Source: Lichina pygmaea (taxonomy: Eukaryota; Ascomycota; Lichinomycetes; Lichinales; Lichinaceae). Taken from it: a stretch of DNA of 64,000 bases. Numbering within the stretch: the first letter of the stretch is position 1; every line of letters begins with the position of its first letter. The position numbers and the translations under genes were made by a program. Location of the stretch: the NCBI GenBank assembly GCA_963422465.1, contig OY730173.1, positions 2,852,001 through 2,916,000 on the forward strand. The letters run 5' to 3'. The notes under the pieces were generated by a model, which saw nothing but the letters and a program-made list of their open reading frames with translations, had not been told where the DNA came from and did not search any database. Shown in pieces: positions 34,382-46,903 of this stretch.

Positions 34382-36297
34382 GGGCAGTCGGCGCCGTTTG
34401 GCGACTGAAGGGTGCCCGGGAACCGGTGCTATGGAGCCTAACGCATGGTGGCAACAGCCTGACATGGTCCTTCCACGGGGGAGTGGAGAAAGCGTTTGAT
34501 TTCCTACCTCGCAGCTGGTCTTCCCGCGTCTCTACTCTCCAACGCGTGACAGTCTTTCTTCATCCTTTCTCGTCGGTGATTACTCTGTTGATTATCATTT
34601 CTTTTCTGCGCTCATCTGCCTGTACCACCAACTGTGACTCCCAGCCCGCATCAGCATTTCTCTTCATCTTCTTTGCAGCTCGAGTCCCACTGCCGCTTCT
34701 GCTTGCGGTACCCTGTCATTCATTTCCCACCATGCATTGCATCATACTGTACACAACTAGAGGTAGCTATAGACCACATCTCCACCGCTTCTTGTCCATC
34801 GACCGTTTATTGCTCTAGGCATCCTAACCCCTTTTCCACTTCTCCTTGCATGTGCACGATCGAACCCCGACATGAACCCTTTCAAGGTCCATACCCGTGT
34901 ATCTCTACGTAAGCAAGCCCCATACCTCCACCGTCTTACTGTACGTCCCGTACGGTACCGTACGGTACTTTTCAGCTCTTCCCCAGCTCTTTCCCAGCTT
35001 TTCCCTAGGGCGCTTGACATTCGAGATGGGAGCGATCAGGTGTCGGACCGGGTGCAGCAGAGAGACCAGAGAAGAGACACGCAGAGAATCATACCAACGT
35101 TGAGCACTCGTGTGCGCGCGCGCGCACGCCCGAGAAGTGCTTGACTACAAGTGCTTAACTAGAAGAACGAAAGTGGAACGGTCAGGTGGCTGGCTAGCTG
35201 GCCGGCTGTGCTGACTGGCTGGATACGAGGTGCAGCAACAAAACATCAGAACTCGTTTTTACGTGTTTTTCGACCGGCCGCCTTTTTCTGGAAGTACAGT
35301 ATCATGACACAAGTCAGCGTACACTAGTACAAGCTGTCAGCTGCTCCTTTCATAAAGTAATTCGACTAGACGCCGCGGTCACACCAGTGGTGACAACCAG
35401 CTATGTATTGGTTCTCCAGAGTAAAAACCCAAGGTACATTTTGCATGGAGGTGTACGCAGACTTTTGTCGTGCCGCTGTAAGTCGTGCTCCAGATAAGGA
35501 AGACCGGACGGAAGTACTCCGTACTGCAGGCGGGGGCGGACTTGCTGTCGGATCGGAAGATGTTCTGTAGATCTGTCCCCTGTTTGGTAGTTCCAGGCTA
35601 CCGTACATCTGAGACGAGGGACTGTCTATGTACAGTACATACGTAGTTGACCATCAATGTGGAGGTTCGATCCCCGCTCTTTCCTGATCCTAAGCGAACA
35701 CATATACTCGTATACATAGAGCGGGCGTGAACGGAAAGAATGGAGGAGGAAAGAAGAGGAGAGAAAAGAAGAGAAGAAACTCCGGGCACTGGATCGATCC
35801 AAGACGCCAAGTACGCCGCCCCTTTTTTTGAAGAGGAAAAAGAAATGGATATACTCCGACGCCGGGACATGATGCTGGACGCTGAAAATGCGGGGATGGA
35901 TATGGATAGATGGATGGAGATGGTGGGGGAGATGATGAGTAGATGTGGTGCATGGAGACGATGGGAGGGGAAAGAGGAGAGACGGAGAGAGAGAAGAGGA
36001 AGGACGAAAGGAAACGCTTTTTGTAAATGCCATGCAAACGCAATGCAGTGTGGTGTATGAAATGAGCTGCGAAGGGAAGGGAGGGGTATCTTCGAAGACG
36101 AGAAGAGGGACATGCGATACGATGCGACGACGAGGAGGAAAGAGGAAAGGAAGGAGAGACGACCAGAAGAATGTGAGAGGACAAGGCGAGACGGAAGGAA
36201 AGAAAGTAAGGACGGAACGAAGAACGGAAGAAGACCGAGAGATGAACTGAGAAGTCGGAGGGAAGAACAGGTCTAGAGGATAGAACGAGACCTCTCC
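34382..36297. other. intergenic; purine-rich tract 35700-36290
   Basis: No gene recognised. A GTAC patch lies near 34941-34970 and a CG dinucleotide run (TGCGCGCGCGCGCA) near 35113-35126. The last 600 bp are strongly purine-rich on the plus strand, probably 3' UTR of the minus-strand membrane protein. Open frames there are low complexity. Confidence 0.4.
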
Positions 36298-38020
36298 CTA
36301 AAACATGTTCCTCTCGAGGTCCTCGTTCTCATGCCGATGAGAAAAGTCCTTCCTGTGCTTGTTGAGCGCGACAGCCTCGGTGTCGTCATCATCGTCGTCG
36401 TCGTTGTCGTCGTCGCCGTCGCCGGCGGCGGCGTAGACTCCGTCCACGGCCGCGTCGCCGAGCAGGCCCCTCAGGTATTGTTCCCTCAGGTTGAGGTTGC
36501 TGTGGAGGTGGCTGCCGCTCTCGCGCGCGAGCGGCGAGTTGGATCCGAGCCGGTCGACGAACGGGCTGGGGTCGCGGCGGCCGGTGCCGGCGGGGCTTGG
36601 GCTTCCCATTTCGGCGGCGGCGGCGGCGGTCGTCGCGTCGCTCCGCGAGGCCGCTTTCGAGGTCAACGTCCACGGCCAGTCCGGCGTCGACTGCATCGTC
36701 CACGTCCGCGGTGAGCTCGGCACCGAGCCCTCGTTGCAGATCAAGTGCGACGTCGAGCTCGTCGAGATGGAGCTCACCGTCGTGCTTGAGCCGTTCCGGC
36801 GCATGTGGCGGGGGTTGTTATGTGCTTGCCGGTGCCGGTCTTGCGCCCCTTCCGAGAGCGAGAGACGCGAATGTCGCTCGCCTTCTGCTCGTGCTGTCCT
36901 TCCTCGGTCTCGCGACGTTGCCCTGTGAGATGCCGTGCGCGGCGGCAGGCGCAGTAGGCCTATGGGCAGGCCAGTGTCGACGGGCCTGCACATGCTGCTC
37001 TCCAGGCTCATGTCCGTGCTGGCCCTCACCGGCCGAAGGACGCGGATCTCCGGATGGTGGTTGCGGGTCGGGCTGCCGTTACCACTACCGCCGATGAGGT
37101 AGAGCGTGCTGTCGCTGCCGGAGCGTCGGTGCGCTTGCCGTCGTCGGCAGCGTCGCCAGATGTAGATTGCTGCAATGACGGCCACGACTACGGCTGCAGA
37201 GGCGCCGCTGGTGATGCCGCCGATGGCGCCGGCAGAAAGACGGCCGGGGGTGCCGTCCGTGGCTGGGCTTGTAGACGGTCTTGTTATCCACACGGAGCTA
37301 GCGCCCGGCTGCATGATGTCCGTCGTCGGGCTTGGTAGGGAGGTAGAGCCAACTGTGCTGCTCTCGGTCGTCGTCGTCGTCGAACTTGTAGATGTGTCGC
37401 TGCTTGTTCCCGCAGTGGTGGTGGAAGAAGAAGAAGAAGAAGAAGAAGAAGAAGAAGAAGCATCGCCGCTTGACTCCGTAGAAGAAAACACGACAGGAGA
37501 AGTTGACCCGCGGGTCGTTTCTGTAGAGGAAATGGAGCTAGAAGACGGAGACGCTGTCGAAGGATTCGAAGCAAACGTAGTAGGCGGAGAAATCGAAGCG
37601 GAAGCCGCATTGGAGGTCGTGGAGATTATGGAAAGGCTCTCGTCGCCATTAGCCTCAGAATGGAGAAGGATAGTCGTGACGACGCTGGATGACGGTGGCG
37701 GGTTCGGAGCGGCCGTCACGACGGAGCCGACGGACCGATCCGACTCGACGGCGAGCACTCGCGTCGTCAGAGCAGAGCCCAAGGTCGAAACGGACGATCT
37801 TGCCTCGAAGTGAAGTCCCTCCCGCTCTCCCGTCGGCCGAGATCGCGGCCCCCGCGACGGAAGCGTTGGCAAAGGGGCGGCCGGGGTCGTGTTCGGGGTA
37901 GTCCCCTCCAGCGACACCGCTGTCGGGGTGAGCCGTGCCACCAACGACACGTTCTCGAACCGATGGGAGCCGGTGACGGCGAAGCCGGTCCGCGCGGGCT
38001 GCTGCTGGCTCGAGGAAGGA

Positions 38021-38070
<50 letters not shown>

Positions 38071-38654
38071 AGATACACAGGTGCCCCGGAAAGACATGCT
38101 GTAGGTGATATTGCTCTCAGGGCCGGTCGAGACAGTCCGGCCCACGACCGATAGGGCTGCGTCGACGAGCCCAAAGGAGCCGCCGACGACAGAGGAGAGC
38201 TCGGCTGCGCGAGGCGGGGACTCGACCCCACCGTGGCGGGAATCGTTACGCCGCGTCGAGTTTGCAGGAGTCGACCAGAGCAGACTGGCGCCGCGGATCG
38301 AAACGTCGACGTCGGTCCCGTTCAGGCGGTATCCCCCATCCGTGGGCTCTGTGCAGTTTGTCGCGCCCAACGAGACGACCAGCTGGCCACCAGCCGAGCC
38401 GGCCGTCACTCTGATCCGGCCCGAGTCCCGGTCGTACTCGAGACGGGACTGGACAGAGCTCGTCCGAGGCGCCCCCGGAGACACGACGACACTGGACTCG
38501 AGAGTGCCGACGTCTGAGTCGTGCGAGATCAGCGTCTAGCCCCTAGCACCCCTGTCGACCTGCTCCAACCACGAAGGCTTCGAGAATGCTTACAGTTCGT
38601 CAGGGCCGACGCCAGCAGCGAAAAGCTCAAGGTCCATGACAGTAGCAACAACAT
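36298..38654 (-). CDS. Ser/Thr-rich single-pass membrane protein (Mid2/WSC-like architecture)
   Basis: Likely a plasma-membrane or wall-associated glycoprotein; no domain recognised. Exon 1 (38654 to about 38594) encodes a signal peptide, MLLLLSWTLSFSLLASALT. Exon 2 (38535-36298) encodes 745 residues. The ectodomain starts LISHDSDVGTLESSVVVSPG and has N-glycosylation sequons (NCT, NGT, NST, NIT). A run of 16 prolines (GGC repeat at about 38022-38064) and a long Ser/Thr-rich stalk with a 12-Ser run follow. The one transmembrane helix is ASAAVVVAVIAAIYI with stop-transfer WRRCRRRQ. The cytosolic tail of about 270 residues ends in an acidic run and NMF. The splice between the exons is out of phase by one base, so either an indel is present or the first exon differs. 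Confidence 0.65.
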
Positions 38655-40288
38655 CGCATGGCTGCAAGCGTGTCTCTCGAGGCAGAAGAGCGGCCATGGA
38701 CGAACGCCGTCCGGCTCCGGGCGCGCATCCATCGGCGATATATACTGGATGGCCGGCGCAGGGTGTGTCGGCTGAAGGTGGCATGGCCGCGGCCCTGCCA
38801 CCCACCACCCAACTGGCCTGAGTCAGACATGCCAGATCAAATTTGGAACCTCCTCGCCTGCTGCCTTCCCTTCGTCTCGGCAGAGAAGTCCTTTTTGCGG
38901 AGAATGAAATGTTCGCTTCGATCGTGGTGCATGCGCAGCGCTCGCAGGCTCGACGCTGAAATTTCCCCGGAGGAGGGTGGGCGATCGCCGAAACTCTTTC
39001 CCGAGGCGCAGCCGGACCCAGCTGCGAGGGTGTCGCCGACAGGTAGGCTCTCCGCCTTACGGTAGCACCGGGAGGAACCCAGGGAACCCACGGAACCCTA
39101 CCGGGCCAGCACGGTCGTCGAAGCGCACAAGCGCTGCAGGCGTCACCGCTCAAGACGACGTCGCTTGCGTGGTCGTGATCGTCACGATTGCGTCGTCCGA
39201 GATGCATAGCGTGCTTGGACGGATTCGACCGAACGTCGATCATCAAACACCGACCGCATGCTATGGTATGAACGATCAAAAGTTCATACCGCTCCGGCCC
39301 CAATCGATTCAGGCTAACATAATGCAAGGCTCATTGGCACGGAGACTGCAGACCAGCATGTGGGCCGGTCGCGCCGCAGTGGAGAGGTTTGCTTCAACCT
39401 CAGCGTCGTCCGCGATCCCTGCAGGTCTGACTGCATCTCAGCTGAAGTGGAGGAAGCTGCCATATGGCATCCTCCTACGGGTAATTGCTACCTCGGGCAC
39501 CCATGTCGTGCATCCTGCTGGTTCTCGTCCTGTGCTGCGCACGCTGCGTACGAGTACTGGCTGCGTTCCGGCTGTCCTCCTCCAGCTGCCTGGGTACTGA
39601 AGTATGTACGTACGTACTTCCGTACAAGGTACAGTAAGTACGGAGGTACATGCGCACGTACAACGTACAGCCCCTCCGATTTGGGCTTCGCCACGTACGA
39701 GGCGCTCCCTCTTTGGGCAAGGGTCGAAACGCGACTTCCCAAAGAGGACAAAGCGCGGCTGCAGCGTCCAAAAGAGGACAAAACGCTGTTGCAGTCTCCC
39801 AAAGAGGACAAGACTCGACGCACCCACGTCTAAGAAAAGGCAACGGCGCCGCAGCCGGCGTAGATCGCGCAAGGCCGTCTAGAATTTTCGAGATGACCTT
39901 CCACTTTTGGAGTCTCAGCTCAGGGTTATACTCTGTACGGATGTACTCCGTATCTGGCGAAGCTTCTGTACAGAGTTAGTCATCTCCAAAAGGCCACCGT
40001 CTCACCCGATCCCGTCGAGGAAGAACGCCGCCTGCGACTTCACTCTGCGAATGGCAGGTGACGTCACCCTGCCGAAGAATCGCACTAGATCCTTCGTACA
40101 GTACATAGGCGCTGCGCTGCACACGATGGAGCCAAGTTTCACCACCGAAGATAGTCCAGAGCCAGCCGGATTGTTGGATGAAAATCCCCCGCGCAAAGAC
40201 ACCGAATCACGACGCAGGCAAAGAATAGAAAGGGGTTTTCAGCGGTACAGTACTCGACGAGGGCGGTCGCAAACGTTGACAGGACACC
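38655..40288. other. intergenic with 30-bp repeat and GTAC island
   Basis: No gene recognised. GTACGTACGTACTTCCGTAC lies at about 39603-39622. A 30-bp tandem repeat follows. The antisense frame 38590-39327 is open but Arg/Cys-rich without a family signature. Confidence 0.4.
39735..39824 (+). repeat. three tandem 30-bp repeats
   Basis: Units at 39735, 39765 and 39795 share CC-AAAGAGGACAA-A. In one plus frame they read PKEDKxxLQ-type decapeptides, but no start, signal or flanking domain supports translation. Confidence 0.7.
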
Positions 40289-41897
40289 ATGAGGACCCTC
40301 TTCCTGTGTTCTGTCCACGGATTTGGTGTAACCTTTGCGTCCCCTACCGAATGCCATCTGGATCCGGCACCTGCGATGACTGCAGCTAACCGATATCTTG
40401 CCTGGAGAGGGCGACGACGACACCTTCCGTGGCTTCCCGGTCGTGGGTCTTCCTCCCCACCAAACGTCCCGAAGCGGCTTTCTGATTCCGTGCTCGGCAC
40501 GTCCGAGATGTCACCCGGGAGGCGCTGCCCGATTGGAAGATCGTCTCGCTGGTCCATCCAGAGTACGAGACGAAGGGGATCTGTCGCGCTGCGTAGCGCG
40601 GTTTCGTGAATGGTCCGGAATCGCACGTCGTCGGTCGGCGCAGCTCAAACTCTGCTGATCCTCGCCGTCGAGCACGTGTCAGACTACAGCGTCACATCAA
40701 AGCCCTCGAGGCCGAAGCTGGGCACGACGACAAGGATGTTGATGGACCCTCGGTGCGAACGGTGCTGATGGCGCACTCGATGGGGTACGGCCCGTGCTGC
40801 TGCATCGTCGCTGCTGGTGCGGCTACTGCCGCTGCCACGCAGACGGGACCTGTCCAGGCTGACGAGAGACCGAAACCGGCCAGCGGCTTCGTCGCGGCCG
40901 ACGCGATACTGTCCATCGTGGACGAGTATACGTCCTCGGGCCCGGACCCGGACCCGGACGCGCCCGGGAAGAAGGAGCTGCCCTGGATACACGGCCTGCT
41001 CGCCTTCGACACCCCCTTCGTCGGCATCGCGTCGCCGATGCTTGCCTACGGCGCCTTCGGCCGCTTCTCCCGCGTCGGTAGCGCGTACCGGCTCATGACG
41101 ATGTTGCCCGCCTCGCTGTTGGGTGGCGGCGGCAAGGACGTCAGGTCGTCCGCCCCGGCCGCCCAGGCCTCGATCGACCGACGCACCCCGCTTGGGCTGG
41201 CCGCCGTACCTGCGTGGCGCACCATTGCGGCGTACGCCGGCACCACCGGCGCCCTAGCCGCCGCCGGCATCGCGGCCTACGTGAACCGCGACGAGCTGTA
41301 CCAGCGCTGCACCTGGATCGCGAACCATCTTCAATCTGTCGGCGTCGTCAAGAAACGCGAGGAGTCACGCCTGCGGCTCGCACGCGTCGCCGCTCTCGAC
41401 CGCTTCGGCTTCGACAACCTCTACACGTCGCTGGGGCAAAACTCGGTCCTGGCCGGGGGGGGGGGGGGGGGGGGGGGGGGCTTCTTACGTGCCGGAGCGG
41501 ACCTTCTGCGCCCTGGCGCCGCCGGCGAACCCGCTGTCCCACCGCTTCGGCAAGGAGGTCGACCTCGTCGCCAAGGACGAGGTCGACGCGCACACGAGCA
41601 TGTTCGTCGAGGACCGCAACCCGGGCTACGGCCGCCTGCTCGACGACGCGCGAGACTCGGGTCGCGCGGTGGGCCCTGACCGGATTCGGCCGCTACGTGA
41701 CGCGAAACCTCGAGCGCCGCACGATCGAGGCTATGGCGAGCGGCATCGGCGAGGCTCCGCCCGTCGTCCCAAGACCTCCAGGTCGCCGCGGACGTGCCGC
41801 TGCCCGACGACGCGGCCGCGGCCGCGGCGACGCCGGAAAGCCGATGGACGACGAAGCTACGCTGCCGGCGAAGGCCGTCGAGGCCAGGGCTGCTTGA
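40289..41897 (+). pseudogene. DUF676 putative serine esterase, frameshifted
   Basis: Family members are alpha/beta-hydrolases of lipid metabolism. The start is MRTLFLCSVHGF, then a short intron to EGDDDTFRGFPV. The family signal continues but hops frames: LPPHQ, PKRLSDSVL, DWKIVSLVHPEYETKG, DLSRCVARFREW. A long open piece (40606-41450) contains VRTVLMAHSMG (nucleophile elbow GHSMG/AHSMG) and FVAADAILSIVDEY, the catalytic-Ser region, then FDTPFVGIASPML. A 26-nt G run (41455-41480) follows LGQNSVLA, after which VPERTFCALAPPAN, AKDEVDAHTSMF and NPGYGRLLDDARD are in a new frame, and VARWALTGFGRYV in a third. At least five frame changes: either a pseudogene or homopolymer sequencing errors. Confidence 0.65.
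41455..41480. repeat. 26-nt G run inside the DUF676 coding region
   Basis: Twenty-six consecutive Gs between LGQNSVLAG and SYVPERTFC. The family has only a short Gly/Tyr segment here. Confidence 0.95.
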
Positions 41898-43338
41898 ACG
41901 AAGCCCACCCGATCGAGGGATCGAGCAACGAGTTGCTCGGCGGAATGTCATGTGTCATGTGTCTTGTGCTGCTTGGGTCGCGGTCGCGCTGGTATTCGGC
42001 CGCGCCCGCGATTGCTTCACACGTTGTGTATATACATGCGGCCTTCTGCCTGGATCGCGCGTCGGTCCATCTATAGTTTCACGATGACGATGACGACGAC
42101 GAACATGTTCAATGTTCGACGTTCTGGGCTTTCCCGCAAGACTTCAATTACGCCATATTGAGTTTTGATAAGGGCAGACACGGCAGGCTGGCGTCAGGGC
42201 TGAGCCGCTCGTCGTCCGGCCAGCTCGTGGGCGGCCACGAATCACCTCCCATCGTGTTTCATCCTGATCAACAGCTTGTATCTCGCAGCTGTGCGCAGGC
42301 ACATCCACGAGAGCTTGGCGCTGAGATGCGCTCAACCATCGATTGGTCATGGCGGCTGTGAACGGGCAGGCTGCCTACACGCCTGCTAGGCCAGATCAAG
42401 CTGGTCCTTCCGGTGCTGGTGCGTCACCCGCACGAGCCGCAATCGGCCGAACGGCAGGTGCGGTGGCACAGAATCAAGTCCGCAGAGGCGCACAGCTCCA
42501 GGACATACGTACGTCTGCCGCGACTTGTGCGATCGAAAAGCAATGGCGACGCTCGGGCGCATGCACAATATGCGCTGGTAATGTCAAGCCGCACCTAACT
42601 GCTACTCTTCCACCGCTCACATGAACAGACGGCCTCTTCAAGCTCCAGGATCAGCCGTGCACGGAAGGGACTGGCCATTGATGCATGTACGCTCCGTACA
42701 TGTCGGTCCAGAAGCCGTGCCGCGGCAGTACCGAGATGGCCCCAGCAGTGATCTTGCGCCGGGCACGCAGCCTCATCGGCAGCAAGATGCGGTGCTACTG
42801 CCTGCCGACTGACGGCGGGTGCGCCGGACTGGCTCGGGCCCCTACGATTCGAGTCTCGCAAAACGGCAAGCTGGAAACGGGGACTGGAGACGTGACCATG
42901 CAAAGATAGCTAGCTTGCTAGCTTCCCTGCGGACTTGGACGGCCCTGCTCCCGGCCGCTTGGGGCAGCTTGCACCATGCAGTACCGGTAGCCAAAAGAGA
43001 GTGAGATCCGAGCTCCGTCGCCGCTCGACCGAACAGGAACAGGCGGACTTGCTAGGCCGGCGCGCCCGGGAGAGGCCCATGATTCTCCTCCTGCTTGGGC
43101 CGCCCCCGGTTCCGAGACGGCCGTCGGCATGTCACGCGTCGCTCTTTTTTCGCCGCCGCCGTTCGCTTCCGGCGGGAGGGAGCACGGCTAATTATACAGA
43201 GGTAACGTTCCGTATAAGGGGAGCAGTCGTCCCAACTTTTGCCGCGACAGCTTTCCTTCGACGACCGCAACGGCAGCTCTCCTTTTCGCATCGCGCGACA
43301 ACAGCTCTACGCCTTGCGTAAGCCAGGCGCAGCCCGCC
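41898..43338. other. intergenic; promoter of methyltransferase gene
   Basis: No coding signature. GGCTAATTATACAGAGG near 43186-43202 may be a TATA-like site for the downstream gene. Confidence 0.4.
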
Positions 43339-45364
43339 ATGGCCGAAATGCAGCAGGCTCCGGGTGATTCACCGGCGTTCCTGTCGCAGCCGGTGACGCC
43401 GGAAGGGACCCTCGAGATCGACGATCGCGACGCCGGGTCCGATGCGGGCGACTCGACCTTCAGCGAGGTGTCGAGCTACACGACGTCGTTGATCACCGAG
43501 GTGACGAGCTACCGCTACGAGAACGGCAGGAGATACTCCTCGGACAGATTCGGGAGTGAGTACGCCGGAGGGGGACACTCTTTTCGGCCGCGCCTTCGCC
43601 CGTCTCACGGTCCCGTCGCAGACTACGTCATGCCCAACGACGAGCAGGAGGTCGAGCGGCTCGACATCTGCCACGAGATGTTCAAGAGACGGCTGAACGG
43701 CAAACTGCATCTGGCGCCGATCGGACCCAGCCCTCAGCGTGTCTTGGACATCGGCTGCGGCAGCGGCATATGGGCCATCGAGATGGGTGCGTCGCCGACG
43801 TGGACGGCCGAACGGCTGCGGGCTGCGTGCTGACCGCGGCCGATCAGGCGATCTGTATCCTTCGGCCGAGGTAGGCTGGACTCGATACCGGGGCGCGTGC
43901 TCGAGTACGGACGGCCGTTGAGACTGGCAGATCATCGGGAATGACCTCAGCCCGATCCAACCGACGTGGATCCCGCCCAACGTGAGGTTCGAGGTGGGTC
44001 TGGCGACGGCTACCGGGGTGCTAGAGCCGGCCGGCTGACCCAAGGCCGGCTTAGGTCGACGACGCCGAGCTCGAGTGGACGTACCGCCGGGACTTTGACT
44101 ACATCCACGTGCGCTGGATGGCCGCCGGCATCAAGGACTGGCCGCGATTGCTGCAGCAAGGCTACGAGTCAGTGCGGCTCCTCCCTCTCCCCTCCGATCT
44201 GTCCTTCTCGTCCGTCGACCGCCGTCGCTCGCTGCGGCATCCACCTGGTCTTCCGTAGACTGCCCTAGACCTGGTCTCGCACCGGAACCGACGCGCTGAC
44301 CCGGCGACGCTGACCCGGCGACGCTCCTCGCGAGAAACCAGACATCTCCAGCCCGGCGGCTGGATGGAGGTGCAGGAGGTCGACATTGACATCTACTCGG
44401 AAGACGGCAGCCTCAAGGACGACGACCCGCTGCGCGTCTGGAACAGGCAGTGCCAGGAGGCCATCGCCCTCGACGGACGCACCTTCTCGCCCGGCCCGCA
44501 CACGCGCCGCCGCATGGAGCAGGCCGGCTTCGTCAACGTCCGGGAGTATCCGTTCAAGCTGCCGATTGGCGTGTGGCCAAAGGGGAAGGACCACGTTCGT
44601 CTTTTCTCTCTGTCTGTCGTGTCCCCGTCGATGCAGCCCGTGCACTACATCGCCACCATCCGAATCTTGTCATCACACGCCTCTCCCTCCTTCGATACCG
44701 TGTCCCGCGTTCCTTCCTGGAACGGAACGAGAACCGGACCGGTGGTACCCATCTCCGCGCACACCCGTTTTCTCCGCGAGCGCTGACGACTCGTGTCACC
44801 CCTCCTGCAGAAAGACGTCGGCGCCTTCAACTACATCCAGATGGAGGAGGGTCTCGAGGCCATGTGTCTCGCGCTCTACACGCGCTATCTCAAGTGGTCT
44901 CGCGAAGAGACGTTGGTCTTCCTGCCCCAGGTCCGCAAGAGCCTGAACGACCCGAAGATCCATAGCATGTACCGCTGGTGAGTCTGTCGTCGCTCGACCT
45001 GGCGTCGACTTTCTCGGCCTTGGCTTCTTCTTTCGAGAGGTACTCTCTTCGCCGTGCATCTCGCTCCGTCTTCTTTGCGCTCTCGAGCTACTCCACCCCC
45101 TTCCCACCTCGCACGGCTACCAGCCACGCCAACCTTCAGGATTCGTTCTCGCTCACCAAGTCCACCCGTCCCTCACCCCATCTTGCACATATCCTTTCCC
45201 GTCCATATTTCCCCCCTATCGTCTCGTTTCCGTTGCAGTTTCCCTTCTCGGCGCATCGCTCCAGGTTCGGTGTCGTCGAGACCTTGGCTGACGACTCCCT
45301 CCGTGTCGAAATGGCGGCGCGTAGGTACGTCGTCTTCGGCCAGCGTCCTCAGACCGCTGCTTGA
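43339..45364 (+). CDS. LaeA-like SAM-dependent methyltransferase
   Basis: Class I methyltransferase of the fungal TAM/LaeA-like group. Some members affect secondary metabolism, but most are uncharacterised. Seven exons (43339-43786, 43848-43870, 43931-43993, 44055-44167, 44342-44594, 44811-44977, 45325-45364) give 368 aa, with every phase consistent. A Ser/Thr/acidic N-terminal 85 residues is followed by [20 protein letters not shown]. Motif I is [18 protein letters not shown]. Then come [98 protein letters not shown], and the terminal [12 protein letters not shown]. Two tiny exons (23 and 40 nt) are needed. The gene appears intact. No biosynthetic enzymes lie next to it. Confidence 0.9.
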
Positions 45365-46646
45365 GATGGAGACATCCACGGCATCGATCCTGATTCACGC
45401 ACTCGTCAATGTATCAAAGCTCTCAAGCGCAATAGCCCAAGTAGCAACCACTAGCCCAACCAGCAGCGCTGGACGTGCTAGATCAACCAACACATCTCCT
45501 GCACCTCTCACAAAAGACAAATCTCCCGATCCTCACGGCTTGTGTCGAGCGGGAAGTGAGCCTTGAGAAGGGGAGGCGTGGAGTGCCGATCCCCCCCCCC
45601 CCCCCCCCTCTCTCTCTGTCTCTCCCTTTTGTGGGCAGTGATGGGGAAGAACTGGCCTCTGCTCTGGCGATGGGTCGTCAGGTGCCTTGTTCAACGCTAT
45701 TTGGACTCTACTGGACTCTACCGGACTGTCCTTGGTACGAGGCTTGCAAGGGCACTGTATGTTAGCGCCGCCGGATACTAGTGCACAGCCATGAGACTGT
45801 TCTGTGCTATAGCACAGGTGACCTACCACCGTCACTGGGGCTTGCGGTGCTCTGTGGGCTACTGTACGATGTGCTGTGGGGCTGTTGAACGGTACAGCGC
45901 AGTGCAGTAACATCAAGTCAAGGATAGATGGACTGATGTCATCATCACAAGACACAAAGTCGTACCCGTACTATGTTTTTCTTCCTCCTGCTTGCTATAC
46001 CGCTCATATCATCGTCAATCCATCCGTCCATCCATCCATCCATCCATCCATCCATCTGCAACACATGACCTGACGACCAACTTACCGTGCTGTACTCGAC
46101 AATGAAATGCCGTGTCATGGCAGCACGGTTACCCAGCGTACAAAGCATCCGTATGCCATCACCGAGACAACATGGGAATCTCACGCCGTGTATCTGCAGC
46201 AGCAGCGCTGCATCAAGACTTCAATCCATGGGATGGCCGCTCTTGGGCAGCCCCATCATCACAATAGAAGCAGGTGGCAGCAGCAGTGTTGGCGTTGGCG
46301 TTGGCGTTGGTGTTGGTGGCGGTGGTGGTGGTGGTGGTGGTGGGAATAATTAGTAGCAGTACCAGCAACGACGGCACTCACCTCGCCCCGCACAGCAACG
46401 GAACGTGAGAAAATAACGTAGCGGACCTTGTGCGGCGCGCCGCGTTCAATATGTACAGTACTCCCGTACGTACCATACAGTACAGCAGAGAGGTAGGGCA
46501 GTGGGGCAGTGAGGCCACAGGGCAATGAGGCTAGAGGGAATCATGTGCCGACACTAATGCCGACACTAATGCTGTCATCCAGCCCCCCCTTCCCCCCCGT
46601 GCCCCCCCCTCTCCTTCTTCCGCTTCCCTTTCTCCCTTCCCCCCTT

Positions 46647-46672
46647 CCCCCCCCCCCCCCCCCCCCCCCCCC
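46647..46672. repeat. 26-nt C run
   Basis: Twenty-six consecutive Cs, preceded by a CCCCTT- and TTCC-rich pyrimidine tract. Confidence 0.9.
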
Positions 46673-46859
46673 TGGTTCTGGAGCATTACCGGCTGTACCG
46701 TACTTGTTACAGTTACCGTACCGGTAGGTGACAAAGGTCTACGAAGCCTTTCAGGTCGTGAACACTTGATTGCTTACTGTAGCTCCCTTAGCAACACTAC
46801 CGTACCAGTACGTTACGTACTGTGCGATGTAGTACATACTGTACGTAGAAATAGTACCG

Positions 46860-46860
<1 letters not shown>

Positions 46861-46903
<43 letters not shown>
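46861..46903. repeat. (ATC)n microsatellite
   Basis: About 14 uninterrupted ATC units. Confidence 0.9.

Noticed and set aside
35661-35690. GGTTCGATCCCCGC, similar to a tRNA T-arm
   Set aside because: The 5-bp T stem does not pair properly, and no D arm, anticodon arm or acceptor stem can be built around it.
35690-36290. Minus-strand Ser/Phe-rich frames of 135-171 codons
   Set aside because: Low-complexity purine/pyrimidine tract; no domain, and position fits the 3' UTR of the neighbouring gene.
37175-37813. 212-codon plus-strand Glu/Val-rich frame
   Set aside because: Antisense of the Ser/Thr stalk of the minus-strand membrane protein; low complexity only.
38590-39327. 245-codon minus-strand open frame
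   Set aside because: Arg/Cys-rich without a family signature, and it overlaps the better signal-peptide exon of the membrane protein in another frame.
46018-46055. Regular short repeats as a possible CRISPR-like array
   Set aside because: Simple (ATCC)n without unique spacers, in a eukaryotic genome.
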